Origin: Pseudomonas sp. B21-028
Lineage (GTDB): Bacteria > Pseudomonadota > Gammaproteobacteria > Pseudomonadales > Pseudomonadaceae
Assembly: GCF_024749045.1 (NCBI RefSeq)
Contig: NZ_CP087184.1
Span: 1,798,001-1,862,000 of the forward strand
Direction of reading: 5' to 3'
Length of the DNA: 64,000 bases
Shown: positions 27,297 to 36,084 of the stretch, piece by piece
Position numbering within the stretch: position 1 is the stretch's first letter
Layout of the letters: each line of letters starts with the position of its first letter
The notes under the pieces: generated by a model
Seen by the model: only the letters and a program-made list of their open reading frames with translations
Databases searched by the model: none
Told to the model about the DNA's origin: nothing
Made by a program: the position numbers and the translations under genes

Positions 27297-28790
27297 ATGT
27301 TCGAATCCGCCGAAATCGGTCACGCCATCGATAAAGACACCTTTGAGGCCGAAGTGCCGGCACTGCGTGAAGCACTGCTCGAAGCCCAGTTCGAGTTGCA
27401 TCAGCAGAGCCGTTTCCCGGTCATTGTGCTGATCAACGGTATCGAGGGCGCGGGCAAGGGCGAGACGGTGAAGTTGCTCAACGAGTGGATGGACCCGCGG
27501 CTGATCGAAGTGCGCACGTTCGACCAGCAGACCGACGAAGAACTGGCCCGGCCACCCGCCTGGCGTTACTGGCGGATGCTGCCGGCCAAGGGGCGCATGG
27601 GGATTTTCTTCGGCAACTGGTACAGCCAGATGCTCCAGGGCCGGGTTCACGGCGAGTTCAAGGACCCTCGGCTCGATCAGGCGATCAATGCCGCCGAGCG
27701 CCTGGAAAAAATGCTCTGCGATGAAGGCGCACTGATCTTCAAATTCTGGTTTCATCTGTCCAAGAAGCAGATGAAAGCGCGGCTCAAGGGGCTCAAGGAT
27801 GATCCGTTGCACAGTTGGCGCATCAGTCCGCTGGACTGGCAGCAATCCCAGACCTACGACAAGTTCGTCAAGTACGGCGAGCGGGTGCTGCGCCGGACCA
27901 GTCGCGATTACGCGCCGTGGCATGTGATCGAGGGCGTGGACACCTGTTACCGCAGTCTCACCGTGGGCAGGATCCTGCTCGAAGGCATGCGCCAGGCGCT
28001 GGACCGGCCGAAGATCAAGCCGGAAAAGGTCAGCGTGGCACCGCTGCCAGCGCTGGATGATCAGATCACCCTGATCGACAGCCTGGACATGACCCTGCGG
28101 CTGGACAAGGACGACTATGAGGAACAACTGATCACCGAGCAGGCCCGGTTTGCCGGCTTGCTGCGGGACAAACGCATGCGCCGGCACGCCCTGGTGGCCG
28201 TGTTCGAAGGCAATGATGCGGCGGGCAAGGGCGGAGCGATCCGGCGGGTCGCGGCGGCGCTCGATCCGCGCCAGTACAGCATCGTGCCGATTGCCGCGCC
28301 CACCGAAGAAGAGCGGGCCCATCCCTACATGTGGCGATTCTGGCGGCATATTCCGGCGCGGGGCAAATTCACCGTATTCGACCGTTCCTGGTATGGGCGG
28401 GTGTTGGTGGAACGGGTCGAAGGCTTCTGCAGTCGGGCCGACTGGCTGCGGGCTTATGGCGAGATCAATGATTTTGAAGAGCAGATTGCCGACGCCGGCG
28501 TGGTGGTGGTCAAGTTCTGGCTGGCCATCGACAAGGAGACTCAGCTCGAGCGCTTCCAGGAGCGCGAGGAAATCCCCTTCAAGCGCTTCAAGATCACCGA
28601 GGACGACTGGCGCAACCGTGACAAGTGGGACGCCTACCGGTCGGCGGTGTGCGACATGGTCGACCGCACCAGTACCGAAATATCGCCCTGGACCCTGGTG
28701 GAGGCCAATGACAAGCGCTGGGCCCGGGTCAAGGTGTTGCGCACCCTCAATGAGGCGCTGGAGGCGGCGTTCAAGCGCAGCGGGAAGTAA
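27297..28790 (+). CDS. pap: Polyphosphate:AMP phosphotransferase (two-domain PPK2)
   Basis: A 497-residue protein with two PPK2 domains in tandem, each with its own P-loop: GIEGAGKGE at residues 48-56 and GNDAAGKGG at about 305-313. Lid and Walker B regions are KGRMGIFFGNWYSQML in the first domain and KFTVFDRSWYGRVLVERVEG in the second. Such class II enzymes phosphorylate AMP to ADP with polyphosphate; P. aeruginosa PA3455 is the characterised relative. A ribosome binding site, AGGAAGGAG, precedes the ATG. Confidence 0.93.
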   Translation: MFESAEIGHAIDKDTFEAEVPALREALLEAQFELHQQSRFPVIVLINGIEGAGKGETVKLLNEWMDPRLIEVRTFDQQTDEELARPPAWRYWRMLPAKGRMGIFFGNWYSQMLQGRVHGEFKDPRLDQAINAAERLEKMLCDEGALIFKFWFHLSKKQMKARLKGLKDDPLHSWRISPLDWQQSQTYDKFVKYGERVLRRTSRDYAPWHVIEGVDTCYRSLTVGRILLEGMRQALDRPKIKPEKVSVAPLPALDDQITLIDSLDMTLRLDKDDYEEQLITEQARFAGLLRDKRMRRHALVAVFEGNDAAGKGGAIRRVAAALDPRQYSIVPIAAPTEEERAHPYMWRFWRHIPARGKFTVFDRSWYGRVLVERVEGFCSRADWLRAYGEINDFEEQIADAGVVVVKFWLAIDKETQLERFQEREEIPFKRFKITEDDWRNRDKWDAYRSAVCDMVDRTSTEISPWTLVEANDKRWARVKVLRTLNEALEAAFKRSGK

Positions 28791-28895
28791 CTGGCGATGA
28801 GGTCGCATATGCGGGGTGAATGATTGTCGCAGTCGGTTATGCGGTGGATTTATGCTCGATCCATTCTTGACCGCCTACAGCAATGAGGAACAGCC

Positions 28896-30079
28896 ATGCG
28901 TGAAGTAGTGATCGTCGACAGCGTACGGACCGGCCTGGCCAAGTCGTTTCGCGGCAAGTTCAACATGACCCGCCCGGACGACATGGCGGCCCATTGCGTC
29001 AACGCACTGTTGACGCGCAATGACATCGACCCGGCCAGTGTCGAAGACTGCATTGTCGGTGCCGGCTCCAACGAGGGGGCACAGGGCTACAACATCGGCC
29101 GTAATGTGGCGGTGCTTTCCCACCTGGGCATCGGCACCGCCGGCATGACCCTCAACCGCTTCTGTTCCTCGGGCCTGCAAGCCATCGCTATTGCCGCCAA
29201 CCAGATCGCCTCCGGGTGCAGCGAGATCATCGTCGCCGGGGTGTGGAATCCATCAGCCTGACGATGAAAAGCGTCAATACCGACAACTTGATCAACCCGC
29301 TGCTTCAGGAGCAGATACCCGGGATCTATTTCCCCATGGGCCAGACCGCCGAGATCGTCGCCCGCCGTTACCAGGTCAGCCGCGAGGCGCAGGACCGCTA
29401 TGCCTTGCAGAGCCAGCAACGCCTTGCCCGGGCCCAGGCGGCAGGGCTGTTCGAAGACGAGATCGTACCGATGGCGGTCAAGTACAAGGTGGAGGATAAA
29501 AATACCGGTGCCGTGCAGATGCTTGATGGCGTGGTCGACCGTGACGATTGCAACCGCCCGGACACCACCTACGAAAGCCTGGCCGGCCTGAAGCCGGTGT
29601 TCGCCGAAGACGGTTCGGTGACGGCGGGCAACTCATCGCAACTGTCCGATGGCGCCTCGATGACTTTGGTGATGAGCCTGGAAAAGGCCCTGGCGCTGGG
29701 GCTCAAGCCCAAGGCGTTTTTCCGCGGCTTCACTGTGGCCGGTTGCGCGCCGGACGAAATGGGCATCGGTCCGGTGTTCTCGGTGCCGAAACTGCTCAAG
29801 GCCAAGGGATTGCGGGTCGCTGATATTGATATGTGGGAGCTCAACGAGGCGTTCGCGTCCCAGTGCCTGTACAGCCGTGATCGCCTGGAAATCGACAATG
29901 AGAAATACAATGTCAATGGCGGCTCGATTGCCATCGGCCATCCATTCGGCATGACCGGCTCGCGCCAGGTCGGCCATCTGGTGCGAGAGCTGCAACGGCG
30001 CAAGTTGCGCTACGGCATCGTCACCATGTGCGTGGGCGGCGGGATGGGGGCGACAGGGTTGTTCGAGGCGGTGCGTTAA
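28896..30079 (+). pseudogene. Acetyl-CoA acetyltransferase (thiolase), broken by a one-base frameshift
   Basis: Two overlapping frames together make a complete thiolase of about 394 residues. Frame one (28896-29261) runs from MREVVIVDSVRTGLAKSF through the nucleophile Cys90 in NRFCSSGLQ and ends shortly after IIVAG. The second frame resumes at GTG 29243 with VESISLTMKSVN and continues to the stop at 30077-30079, including NEAFASQC, GGSIAIGHPFGMTG and the second catalytic Cys in CVGGGMGATG. The break is at GGGG 29238-29241; one more G restores the frame. Neither half alone has both catalytic cysteines. It may be a real mutation or a homopolymer sequencing error. The family degrades or forms acyl-CoA esters. 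Confidence 0.9.
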
Positions 30080-30104
30080 ACACGAAGCCGAGGAAAGACA
30101 CTAT

Positions 30105-30254
30105 TTGTGGCGAGGGGATTTATCCCCGCTGGGCTGCGTAGCAGCCCCAAAACCAGGCGACTCGGTGTATCAGGTAGATTGAGTCAGCTGTGATAGGGCT
30201 GCTACGCAGCCCAGCGGGATAAACTCCTCACCCCAGATAAATCCCCTCGTCGCA
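30105..30254. repeat. Type B inverted repeat pair, partly decayed
   Basis: Left arm TTGTGGCGAGGGGATTTATC with inner hairpin GGGCTGCGTAGCAGCCC; right arm GGGCTGCTACGCAGCCCAGC continues into a disrupted copy with the ATAAA...CTCCTC end repeated (GATAAACTCCTCACC, then AGATAAATCCCCTCG). It separates the thiolase from the convergent DUF6316-like gene. Confidence 0.85.
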
Positions 30255-30268
30255 GGCTGAGCGGTGGT

Positions 30269-30466
30269 TCAGCTGGCGATCTCAAGCGCCTTCTGCATCC
30301 GCTCGATATACGCCGCGACTTCTTGCTCCGCGGCCTCGCGGTTGGCAAACGGTCCTTCCTGGGTGCCTTCCCGGGTACTGAAATAGAATTCACCGTTTAT
30401 CCGGCAGATCCGGTCACTGGGAAAGACCATCGCAGGGGCGAGGTCCTGGGCGCGTTTGCCAAGCAT
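30269..30466 (-). CDS. Small DUF6316-like protein
   Basis: A 65-residue protein: MLGKRAQDLAPAMVFPSDRI, then the core INGEFYFSTREGTQEGPF and a C-terminal helix REAAEQEVAAYIERMQKAL. The tyrosine/glycine core flanked by short basic and helical parts resembles the DUF6316 family found mainly in pseudomonads; function unknown. The gene ends just beyond the type B repeat. The family name is from memory and could be wrong; coding capacity is supported by its amino-acid composition and normal third-position GC. Confidence 0.68.
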   Translation of the reverse strand: MLGKRAQDLAPAMVFPSDRICRINGEFYFSTREGTQEGPFANREAAEQEVAAYIERMQKALEIAS

Positions 30467-30666
30467 GGGGGCTCCAAGAAACGTAGAAATCGGTTGAGTG
30501 AAGTTTATTCGTTGGCATCAAATGGCGCTTGGCCAGCCGATAGGCGGCAATGTGCCACCTTCCCTTTCCGCGAACGACCTTTGAACTGTTAGTGCGTAAC
30601 TGTCCCTGTGTCGCCGAGCCATCTCCCACTAGAATAGTCGCTCTTTTCTTGAGCCTCGGGGATTGC

Positions 30667-31629
30667 ATGCACATTTCGTCCGGTCGCTGGGTCTATGGCC
30701 TGTTTCTCGCCCTGTTGACCGCCCTGTTGTGGGGAATCCTGCCGATCAAGCTCAAGCAGGTGTTGCAGGTGATGGACCCGGTCACCGTGACCTGGTTTCG
30801 CTTGCTGGTGTCCGGCGGCTTGCTGTTCATTTATCTGGCTGCCACCCGACGCCTGCCCAGCCGCAAGGTGCTCGGTCCGCGGGGTGGCTGGTTGGTGGCG
30901 ATGGCGGTGCTGGGGCTGGTGGGCAACTATGTGCTGTACCTGATGGGCCTGAATCGCTTGAGCCCCGGCACCGCGCAGCTGGTGGTGCAGATGGGACCGA
31001 TCCTGCTGCTGGTCGCCAGCCTCTTTGTGTTCAAGGAACGTTTCAGCCTGGGGCAGGGGATTGGCCTGCTGGTGCTGCTGATCGGCTTCACGCTGTTTTT
31101 CAACCAGCGCCTCGCCGAGTTGCTGACCTCCCTGAGCCAATACACCACCGGGGTCTTGATGGTGTTGCTGGCGTCGGCGGTCTGGACGTTCTACGCCTTG
31201 GGCCAGAAGCAGTTGTTGACGGTGTGGAATTCGTTACAGGTGATGATGGTGATCTACCTGTTCTGCGCGTTGCTGCTCACGCCGTGGGTCCATCCGCTGG
31301 AAGCGCTGCAGCTGAGCCCGCTGCAAGGCTGGCTGTTGTTTGCCTGCTGCCTCAACACCCTGATTGCCTACGGCGCATTTGCCGAAGCCCTGGCCCACTG
31401 GGAAGCCTCACGGGTCAGCGCGACCCTGGCGATCACGCCGCTGGTGACCTTCGCGGCGGTGGCCGTGGCTGCGTGGTGGTGGCCCGACTATGTGCATGCC
31501 GAGCAGATCAATCTGTTGGGGTATGGCGGGGCGGTGCTGGTGGTGGTGGGGTCGGCGCTGGTGGCGTTGGGGCCTTCGCTGATGGCCGGGCTGAGGGCCC
31601 GGCGTGAGCGGTTGGCTTTAGGGCGATAG
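30667..31629 (+). CDS. EamA/RhaT (DMT) family transporter
   Basis: A 320-residue polytopic membrane protein with ten hydrophobic helices in two EamA repeats (residues about 8-140 and 155-300). The start MHISSGRWVYGLFLALLTAL and the loops VTVTWFRLLVSGG, MGLNRLSPGTAQLVVQMGPI and GAFAEALAHWEASRVSATLA fit drug/metabolite exporters related to RarD. The substrate is unknown. The ATG at 30667 was chosen since the first membrane helix starts there. The C-terminus (LRARRERLALGR) is basic and cytoplasmic. Confidence 0.9.
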   Translation: MHISSGRWVYGLFLALLTALLWGILPIKLKQVLQVMDPVTVTWFRLLVSGGLLFIYLAATRRLPSRKVLGPRGGWLVAMAVLGLVGNYVLYLMGLNRLSPGTAQLVVQMGPILLLVASLFVFKERFSLGQGIGLLVLLIGFTLFFNQRLAELLTSLSQYTTGVLMVLLASAVWTFYALGQKQLLTVWNSLQVMMVIYLFCALLLTPWVHPLEALQLSPLQGWLLFACCLNTLIAYGAFAEALAHWEASRVSATLAITPLVTFAAVAVAAWWWPDYVHAEQINLLGYGGAVLVVVGSALVALGPSLMAGLRARRERLALGR

Positions 31630-31635
31630 CGGCCT

Positions 31636-31727
31636 TATCGCGAGCAGGCTCGCTCCCACAAGGAGCCCCGGTCGACCCCAGGATTTGAATACCCTGAAGA
31701 TCCCCTGTGGGAGCGAGCCTGCTCGCG
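31636..31727. repeat. REPIN, type A, with an extra partial unit
   Basis: TATCGCGAGCAGGCTCGCTC on the left and GAGCGAGCCTGCTCGCGAAG on the right, about 45 bases apart; a further GGCTCGCTCCC fragment follows at 31730-31740. It lies between the converging EamA transporter and fumC genes. Confidence 0.85.
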
Positions 31728-31753
31728 AAGGCTCGCTCCCTGTCAACCAGGAC

Positions 31754-33148
31754 TCAGCCCTGGCTACCGGCTTCCAGCATGTTTTCCGGCCGCACCCAGG
31801 CATCGAACTCCTCATCGGTCAGGTAGCCCAGCTGCAACGCTGCCTCGCGCAGGGTCAGCCCTTCGCTGTAGGCCTTCTTGGCGATCTCGGCGGACTTGTC
31901 GTAGCCGATATGCGGGTTCAACGCCGTCACCAGCATCAACCCGCGCTCCAGGTGCGCCGCCATCTGCTCGCCATCGGGTTGGAGCCCGGCGATGCAGTGT
32001 TGCTGGAAGTTGCTGCAGCCGTCGGCCAGCAGCCGGATCGATTGCAGCAGGTTGTGGATGATCACCGGCTTGAACACGTTCAGTTGCAGATGGCCCTGGC
32101 TGGCGGCAAAGCCGATGGTCACGTCATTGCCCATGACCTGGCAAGCCAGCATCGACAAGGCTTCGCACTGGGTCGGGTTGACCTTGCCGGGCATGATGGA
32201 ACTGCCTGGCTCGTTGGCCGGCAATTTCACTTCGGCGAAGCCGGCTCGCGGCCCGGAGCCCAGCAGGCGCAGGTCATTGGCGATTTTCATCAAGGTCACG
32301 GCCAGGGTTTTCAGCGCGCCGGACAGCGTGGTCAGGGGCTCGTGCCCCGCCAGCGCTGCAAACTTGTTCGGCGCGGTGACGAACGGCAGACCGGACAGCG
32401 CTGCCAGTTCTGCGGCAATCGCTTCGCCGAAACCGTGGGGCGAATTGAGCCCGGTGCCGACCGCCGTGCCGCCCTGGGCCAGTTCGCAGACCGCCGGCAA
32501 CGCGGCACGGATCGCCCGTTCGGCATAGTCGAGCTGGGCAATGAAGGCTGACAGTTCCTGGCCAAAGGTGATCGGCGTGGCATCCATCATGTGGGTGCGG
32601 CCGGTCTTGACCAGTTTCATGTGGCGCGCCGCCAGTTCCGCCAGTCCGCCGGACAATTCGCTGACGGCCGGCAACAATTGCTGATGGACGGCCTGGGCGG
32701 CGGCGATGTGCATGGCCGTGGGGAAGCAGTCGTTGGAACTCTGGGAGCGGTTGACGTGATCGTTCGGGTGCACCGGGGTCTTGCCGCCGCGGGGGTTGCC
32801 CGCCAGCTCGTTGGCGCGCCCGGCGATCACTTCGTTGACGTTCATGTTGCTCTGGGTGCCGCTACCGGTCTGCCAGACCACCAGCGGGAATTGATCGTCG
32901 TGCTGGCCGGCCAGTACTTCATCGGCGGCTTGTTCGATCAGCCGGGCGATGTCGGCGGGCAAGTCGCCATTGCGGTCGTTGACCCGCGCGGCGGCTTTCT
33001 TGATCAGCGCCAGGGCATGCAGCACCGACAGCGGCATACGTTCGTTACCGATGGCGAAGTTGATCATGGAACGCTGAGTCTGGGCGCCCCAGTAGGCGTC
33101 CTCCGGGACTTCAACCTGGCCAAGGCTGTCGGTTTCGATACGGCTCAT
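31754..33148 (-). CDS. fumC: Class II fumarate hydratase FumC
   Basis: A 464-residue iron-free fumarase that interconverts fumarate and malate in the TCA cycle. The superfamily signature [17 protein letters not shown], the active-site [17 protein letters not shown] and [16 protein letters not shown] are all present. The start ATG at 33148 has a GGAG ribosome binding site; longer readings to 33727 run antisense through the neighbouring DUF2059 gene. The context (DUF2059, bolA, trhO, ABC exporter, rbdA) matches the fumC2 region of P. aeruginosa as I recall it. Being iron-independent, it may matter under iron limitation or oxidative stress. Confidence 0.95.
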   Translation of the reverse strand: MSRIETDSLGQVEVPEDAYWGAQTQRSMINFAIGNERMPLSVLHALALIKKAAARVNDRNGDLPADIARLIEQAADEVLAGQHDDQFPLVVWQTGSGTQSNMNVNEVIAGRANELAGNPRGGKTPVHPNDHVNRSQSSNDCFPTAMHIAAAQAVHQQLLPAVSELSGGLAELAARHMKLVKTGRTHMMDATPITFGQELSAFIAQLDYAERAIRAALPAVCELAQGGTAVGTGLNSPHGFGEAIAAELAALSGLPFVTAPNKFAALAGHEPLTTLSGALKTLAVTLMKIANDLRLLGSGPRAGFAEVKLPANEPGSSIMPGKVNPTQCEALSMLACQVMGNDVTIGFAASQGHLQLNVFKPVIIHNLLQSIRLLADGCSNFQQHCIAGLQPDGEQMAAHLERGLMLVTALNPHIGYDKSAEIAKKAYSEGLTLREAALQLGYLTDEEFDAWVRPENMLEAGSQG

Positions 33149-33316
33149 TGGGTCAAACTCCTGATAGGTCTGAATGCGCAGTTTAGGCCCTGTCGGGCGG
33201 TACCGGTTCCGTCCGTCAATCGGGACTGATAAGCACCGGGGTTGAGGCCTGGCGTTTGTTAGGCGCAGAATGGTCGCCCTTGGGGTTCTACCTCGCCAGT
33301 TAGATAAGGAAACTCG

Positions 33317-33844
33317 ATGACCCGTCTTCGCGCCATCTGTACCGCAGTTGCTCTGGTGTGTGCCAGCGGCCCTGTTCTCGCCGATACCGCCAGTCACAAT
33401 GCCAGCGCCGAAGCGTTCCTGACCCTGGCACACGCTGACAAACTGGGCACCCCGGTGTACATGCAGGTGCAACAGATGTTCGCCCAGCGCTTCGAACAGA
33501 CCAAGGCTCCCGAGTCGAAGAAAGCCACTCTGGAAACCTATCAGGCCAAGGCCAACACCGCGCTTGACCAGGCCATCGGCTGGAACAAGCTCAAACCGGA
33601 CATGGTCAAGCTCTACACTACCAACTTCAGCGAGTCGGAGCTCAAGGATCTGGTGGCTTTCTACCAGTCGCCCCTGGGCAAGAAAGTCCTGGAGAAAATG
33701 CCCCAGCTGACCCAGCAGTCGGCCCAACTGACCCAGGCCAAGCTGGAAAGCGCCGTGCCGGTGGTGAACAAGCTACTGGCGGACATGACCGCCGAGCTCG
33801 AGCCGAAATCCGCTGCGCCTGCACCAGCCAAGAAAAAGCCGTAA
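33317..33844 (+). CDS. Exported DUF2059-domain protein
   Basis: A 175-residue protein with a signal peptide (residues 1-22, [20 protein letters not shown], cleavage after VLA). The helical DUF2059 domain (about 60-155) contains [20 protein letters not shown] and [14 protein letters not shown], the family's most conserved part. The tail is Ala/Pro/Lys-rich. It is predicted periplasmic, with no known function. It is divergent from fumC and 12 bases upstream of bolA, so probably in one operon with it. Confidence 0.88.
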   Translation: MTRLRAICTAVALVCASGPVLADTASHNASAEAFLTLAHADKLGTPVYMQVQQMFAQRFEQTKAPESKKATLETYQAKANTALDQAIGWNKLKPDMVKLYTTNFSESELKDLVAFYQSPLGKKVLEKMPQLTQQSAQLTQAKLESAVPVVNKLLADMTAELEPKSAAPAPAKKKP

Positions 33845-33856
33845 GCGGAGCCAGGT

Positions 33857-34156
33857 ATGAGCATGCAACAACGCATCGAATCAACGCTCGGCCTCCTGCA
33901 GCCCGAGCACCTGCAAGTGCTGGATGAAAGCCACATGCACAGCCGTGGGCTACAGACCCACTTCAAGGCAGTGGTGGTGAGCCGACAGTTCGAGGGGCTC
34001 AATCGGGTCAAGCGCCACCAGAAGGTCTACGGCACGCTGGGTGAGCTGATGGGCGAATTCCATGCGTTGGCGCTGCACACCTACACCCCCGAGGAGTGGG
34101 CACAGATCGACGCCGCCCCGGCTTCGCCGACCTGTGCTGGTGGCAGCAAGCACTGA
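33857..34156 (+). CDS. bolA: BolA-family protein
   Basis: A 99-residue BolA-fold protein: LDESHMHSRG, THFKAVVVSRQFEGLNRVKR and MGEFHALALHTYTPEEWA are the family motifs. The His residues of HMHSRG and of the C-terminal HALALHTY can bind an iron-sulfur cluster together with a monothiol glutaredoxin. BolA-type proteins act in stress morphology control and iron-sulfur trafficking. An RBS-like GGAG lies before the ATG. The C-terminal extension of about 12 residues (AASPTCAGGSKH-like) is less conserved. Confidence 0.93.
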   Translation: MSMQQRIESTLGLLQPEHLQVLDESHMHSRGLQTHFKAVVVSRQFEGLNRVKRHQKVYGTLGELMGEFHALALHTYTPEEWAQIDAAPASPTCAGGSKH

Positions 34157-34177
34157 TTGACGGGAGTCGTGTGCTTT

Positions 34178-34367
34178 TGTGGCGAGGGGATTTATCTGCG
34201 GTGAGAGGATTTATCTGTGGTGAGGGGATTTATCTGTGGCGAGGGGATTTATCCCCGTTGGGCTGCGAAGCAGCCCTAAATCCAGCCACCCGATGTATCA
34301 GCTCCGATTGAGTCGTTGCCGTTGGGCCTGCTTCGCAGTCCAGCGGGGATAAATCCCCTCGCCACAG
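34178..34367. repeat. Type B inverted repeat with four tandem 19-base arm copies
   Basis: Four head-to-tail 19-base units: TGTGGCGAGGGGATTTATC (34178), TGCGGTGAGAGGATTTATC (34197), TGTGGTGAGGGGATTTATC (34216) and TGTGGCGAGGGGATTTATC (34235). The last continues into the normal palindrome GGGCTGCGAAGCAGCCC, and the opposite arm ends at 34367 (GATAAATCCCCTCGCCACA). It occupies most of the 347-base gap between bolA and trhO; no gene is visible there. Confidence 0.9.
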
Positions 34368-34419
34368 AGATTTGTATCAAGCCGGGGCATCCCAGTCCTG
34401 CAATGCCAATGTTTTTTGC

Positions 34420-34457
34420 TAGAATCCGCACCGCGCCCTGCAAGGGCGCGTTTTTTT
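34420..34457 (+). promoter_or_regulatory. Candidate -10 box followed by a terminator-like hairpin in the trhO leader
   Basis: TAGAAT (34420-34425) is a good -10 box without an obvious -35. Seven bases on, CGCGCCCTGCAAGGGCGCG (34432-34450) is a strong stem-loop followed directly by seven Ts (34451-34457), the form of an intrinsic terminator, 46 bases before the trhO ATG. It may end transcription coming from bolA, or act on a transcript started at this promoter. Confidence 0.55.
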
Positions 34458-34503
34458 GCATCCGGTTCACCCCTTACGAGGGTAGCCACCTGGAGAAATA
34501 CCC

Positions 34504-35445
34504 ATGACACAACCCATTGTCGTGGCGGCACTGTATAAGTTCGTCACCCTGGAAGACTACGTCGAGCTGCGTGAGCCCTTGCTCAAGGCGATGCTCGATA
34601 ACGGTATCAAAGGCACCCTGCTGATCGCCGAAGAAGGCATCAACGGCACGGTCTCCGGCACCCGCGAAGGCATCGACGGTTTGCTGGCCTGGCTCAAGAA
34701 CGACCCGCGCATGATCGACATCGATCACAAGGAGTCGTACTGCGACGAGCAGCCGTTCTACCGCACCAAGGTCAAGCTCAAGAAGGAAATCGTCACCCTC
34801 GGCGTCGAGGGCGTGGATCCGAACAAGCAGGTCGGCACCTATGTCGAACCCCAGGACTGGAACGCGCTGATCAGCGATCCGGAAGTGTTGCTGATCGATA
34901 CCCGCAACGATTACGAAGTGTCCATCGGGACCTTCGAAGGCGCAATTGATCCCAAGACCACCAGCTTTCGCGAATTCCCCGACTACATCAAGGCCAACTT
35001 CGACCCGGCCAGGCACAAGAAGGTCGCGATGTTCTGCACCGGCGGCATCCGCTGTGAGAAAGCTTCCAGCTACATGCTCAGCCAGGGCTTCGACGAAGTT
35101 TTCCACCTCAAGGGTGGCATCCTGAAATACCTCGAAGAGGTTCCCCGGGAGGAAACCAAATGGCGCGGCGACTGCTTCGTGTTCGATAACCGTGTGACCG
35201 TTCGCCACGATCTCAGCGAAGGCGACTACGATCAATGTCATGCGTGCCGTACACCGGTGAGCGTGGAAGATCGCGCTTCGGAGCACTATGTGCCGGGCAT
35301 CAGTTGCCCGCATTGCTGGGACAAGCTGAGCGAGAAGACCCGCCGCAGTGCCATCGACCGGCAAAAGCAGATCGAATTGGCCAAGGCTCGCAACATGCCG
35401 CACCCGATCGGCTACAACTACAAGCAATCATCCTCCGAGGCCTGA
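34504..35445 (+). CDS. trhO: tRNA uridine(34) hydroxylase TrhO (rhodanese-domain protein)
   Basis: A 313-residue protein of the YceA/TrhO family, which catalyses oxygen-dependent formation of 5-hydroxyuridine at tRNA position 34. It has an N-terminal acylphosphatase-like part ([20 protein letters not shown]), then a rhodanese domain (about 115-220) with [20 protein letters not shown] and the catalytic Cys in [17 protein letters not shown]. Its C-terminal Cys pairs (CHAC, CPHC) may bind metal. It is followed after 3 bases by the DsbA-like gene. Confidence 0.94.
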   Translation: MTQPIVVAALYKFVTLEDYVELREPLLKAMLDNGIKGTLLIAEEGINGTVSGTREGIDGLLAWLKNDPRMIDIDHKESYCDEQPFYRTKVKLKKEIVTLGVEGVDPNKQVGTYVEPQDWNALISDPEVLLIDTRNDYEVSIGTFEGAIDPKTTSFREFPDYIKANFDPARHKKVAMFCTGGIRCEKASSYMLSQGFDEVFHLKGGILKYLEEVPREETKWRGDCFVFDNRVTVRHDLSEGDYDQCHACRTPVSVEDRASEHYVPGISCPHCWDKLSEKTRRSAIDRQKQIELAKARNMPHPIGYNYKQSSSEA

Positions 35446-35448
35446 ATC

Positions 35449-36084
35449 ATGCCGCCACGCCTGCTGTATGTCATGGACCCGATGTGTTCCTGGTGCTGGG
35501 GCTTCGCGCCGGTGGCCGAAGCACTGGTCGAGCAGGCGCGGGCCCAGGGCGTGGAGCTGCATCTGGTGGTGGGCGGTTTGCGCACGGGCAGCGGTTCGGC
35601 CCTGGAGCCCACTACCCGGCGTTACATCCTTGAGCACTGGCAGGCTGTCACCCAGGCCACGGGCCAGCCGTTCAAGCTGGAGGGCGCGTTGCCGGACGGT
35701 TTCGTCTATGACACCGAGCCGGCCTGCCGGGCGGTGGTGACGGCCCGTAGCCTGGCGCCGGACTTGGCCTGGAAGCTGCTGAAACTGATCCAGCAAGCTT
35801 TTTATGTGCAAGGTCGCGACGTGACCCATGCCAGCGTTCTGGTGGAACTGGCCGAACAGGCCGGCCTGCCACGCATCGAGTTTGCCGCGGCATTCGACAG
35901 CGCCGAGCAACATGCGGCCACTGCGGCGGATTTCACCTGGGTGCAGGATCTCGGCATTGCCGGGTTCCCCACGCTACTGGCCGAGCGCGACGGCCAATTG
36001 GCCCTGCTTACCAACGGTTACCAGCCCTTGAGTCAACTGTCTCCATTGCTTGGCCGCTGGCTGGAGCGGGCGGCCTGTGCCTGA
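35449..36084 (+). CDS. DsbA-family thioredoxin-fold protein (CSWC motif)
   Basis: A 211-residue cytoplasmic thioredoxin-fold protein without a signal peptide. The redox motif CSWC is at residues 13-16 (MDPMCSWCWGFAP), followed by an inserted helical domain and the cis-Pro loop AGFPTLLAERDG near the C-terminus. It belongs to the FrnE/2-hydroxychromene isomerase-like branch rather than periplasmic DsbA. The substrate is unknown. It lies between trhO (3-base gap) and the ABC exporter (8-base overlap), so all three are probably one transcript. Confidence 0.88.
   Translation: MPPRLLYVMDPMCSWCWGFAPVAEALVEQARAQGVELHLVVGGLRTGSGSALEPTTRRYILEHWQAVTQATGQPFKLEGALPDGFVYDTEPACRAVVTARSLAPDLAWKLLKLIQQAFYVQGRDVTHASVLVELAEQAGLPRIEFAAAFDSAEQHAATAADFTWVQDLGIAGFPTLLAERDGQLALLTNGYQPLSQLSPLLGRWLERAACA

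Noticed and set aside
34178..34253. Possible CRISPR array
   Set aside because: The units are directly adjacent without spacers and belong to a REP arm; no cas genes are present.
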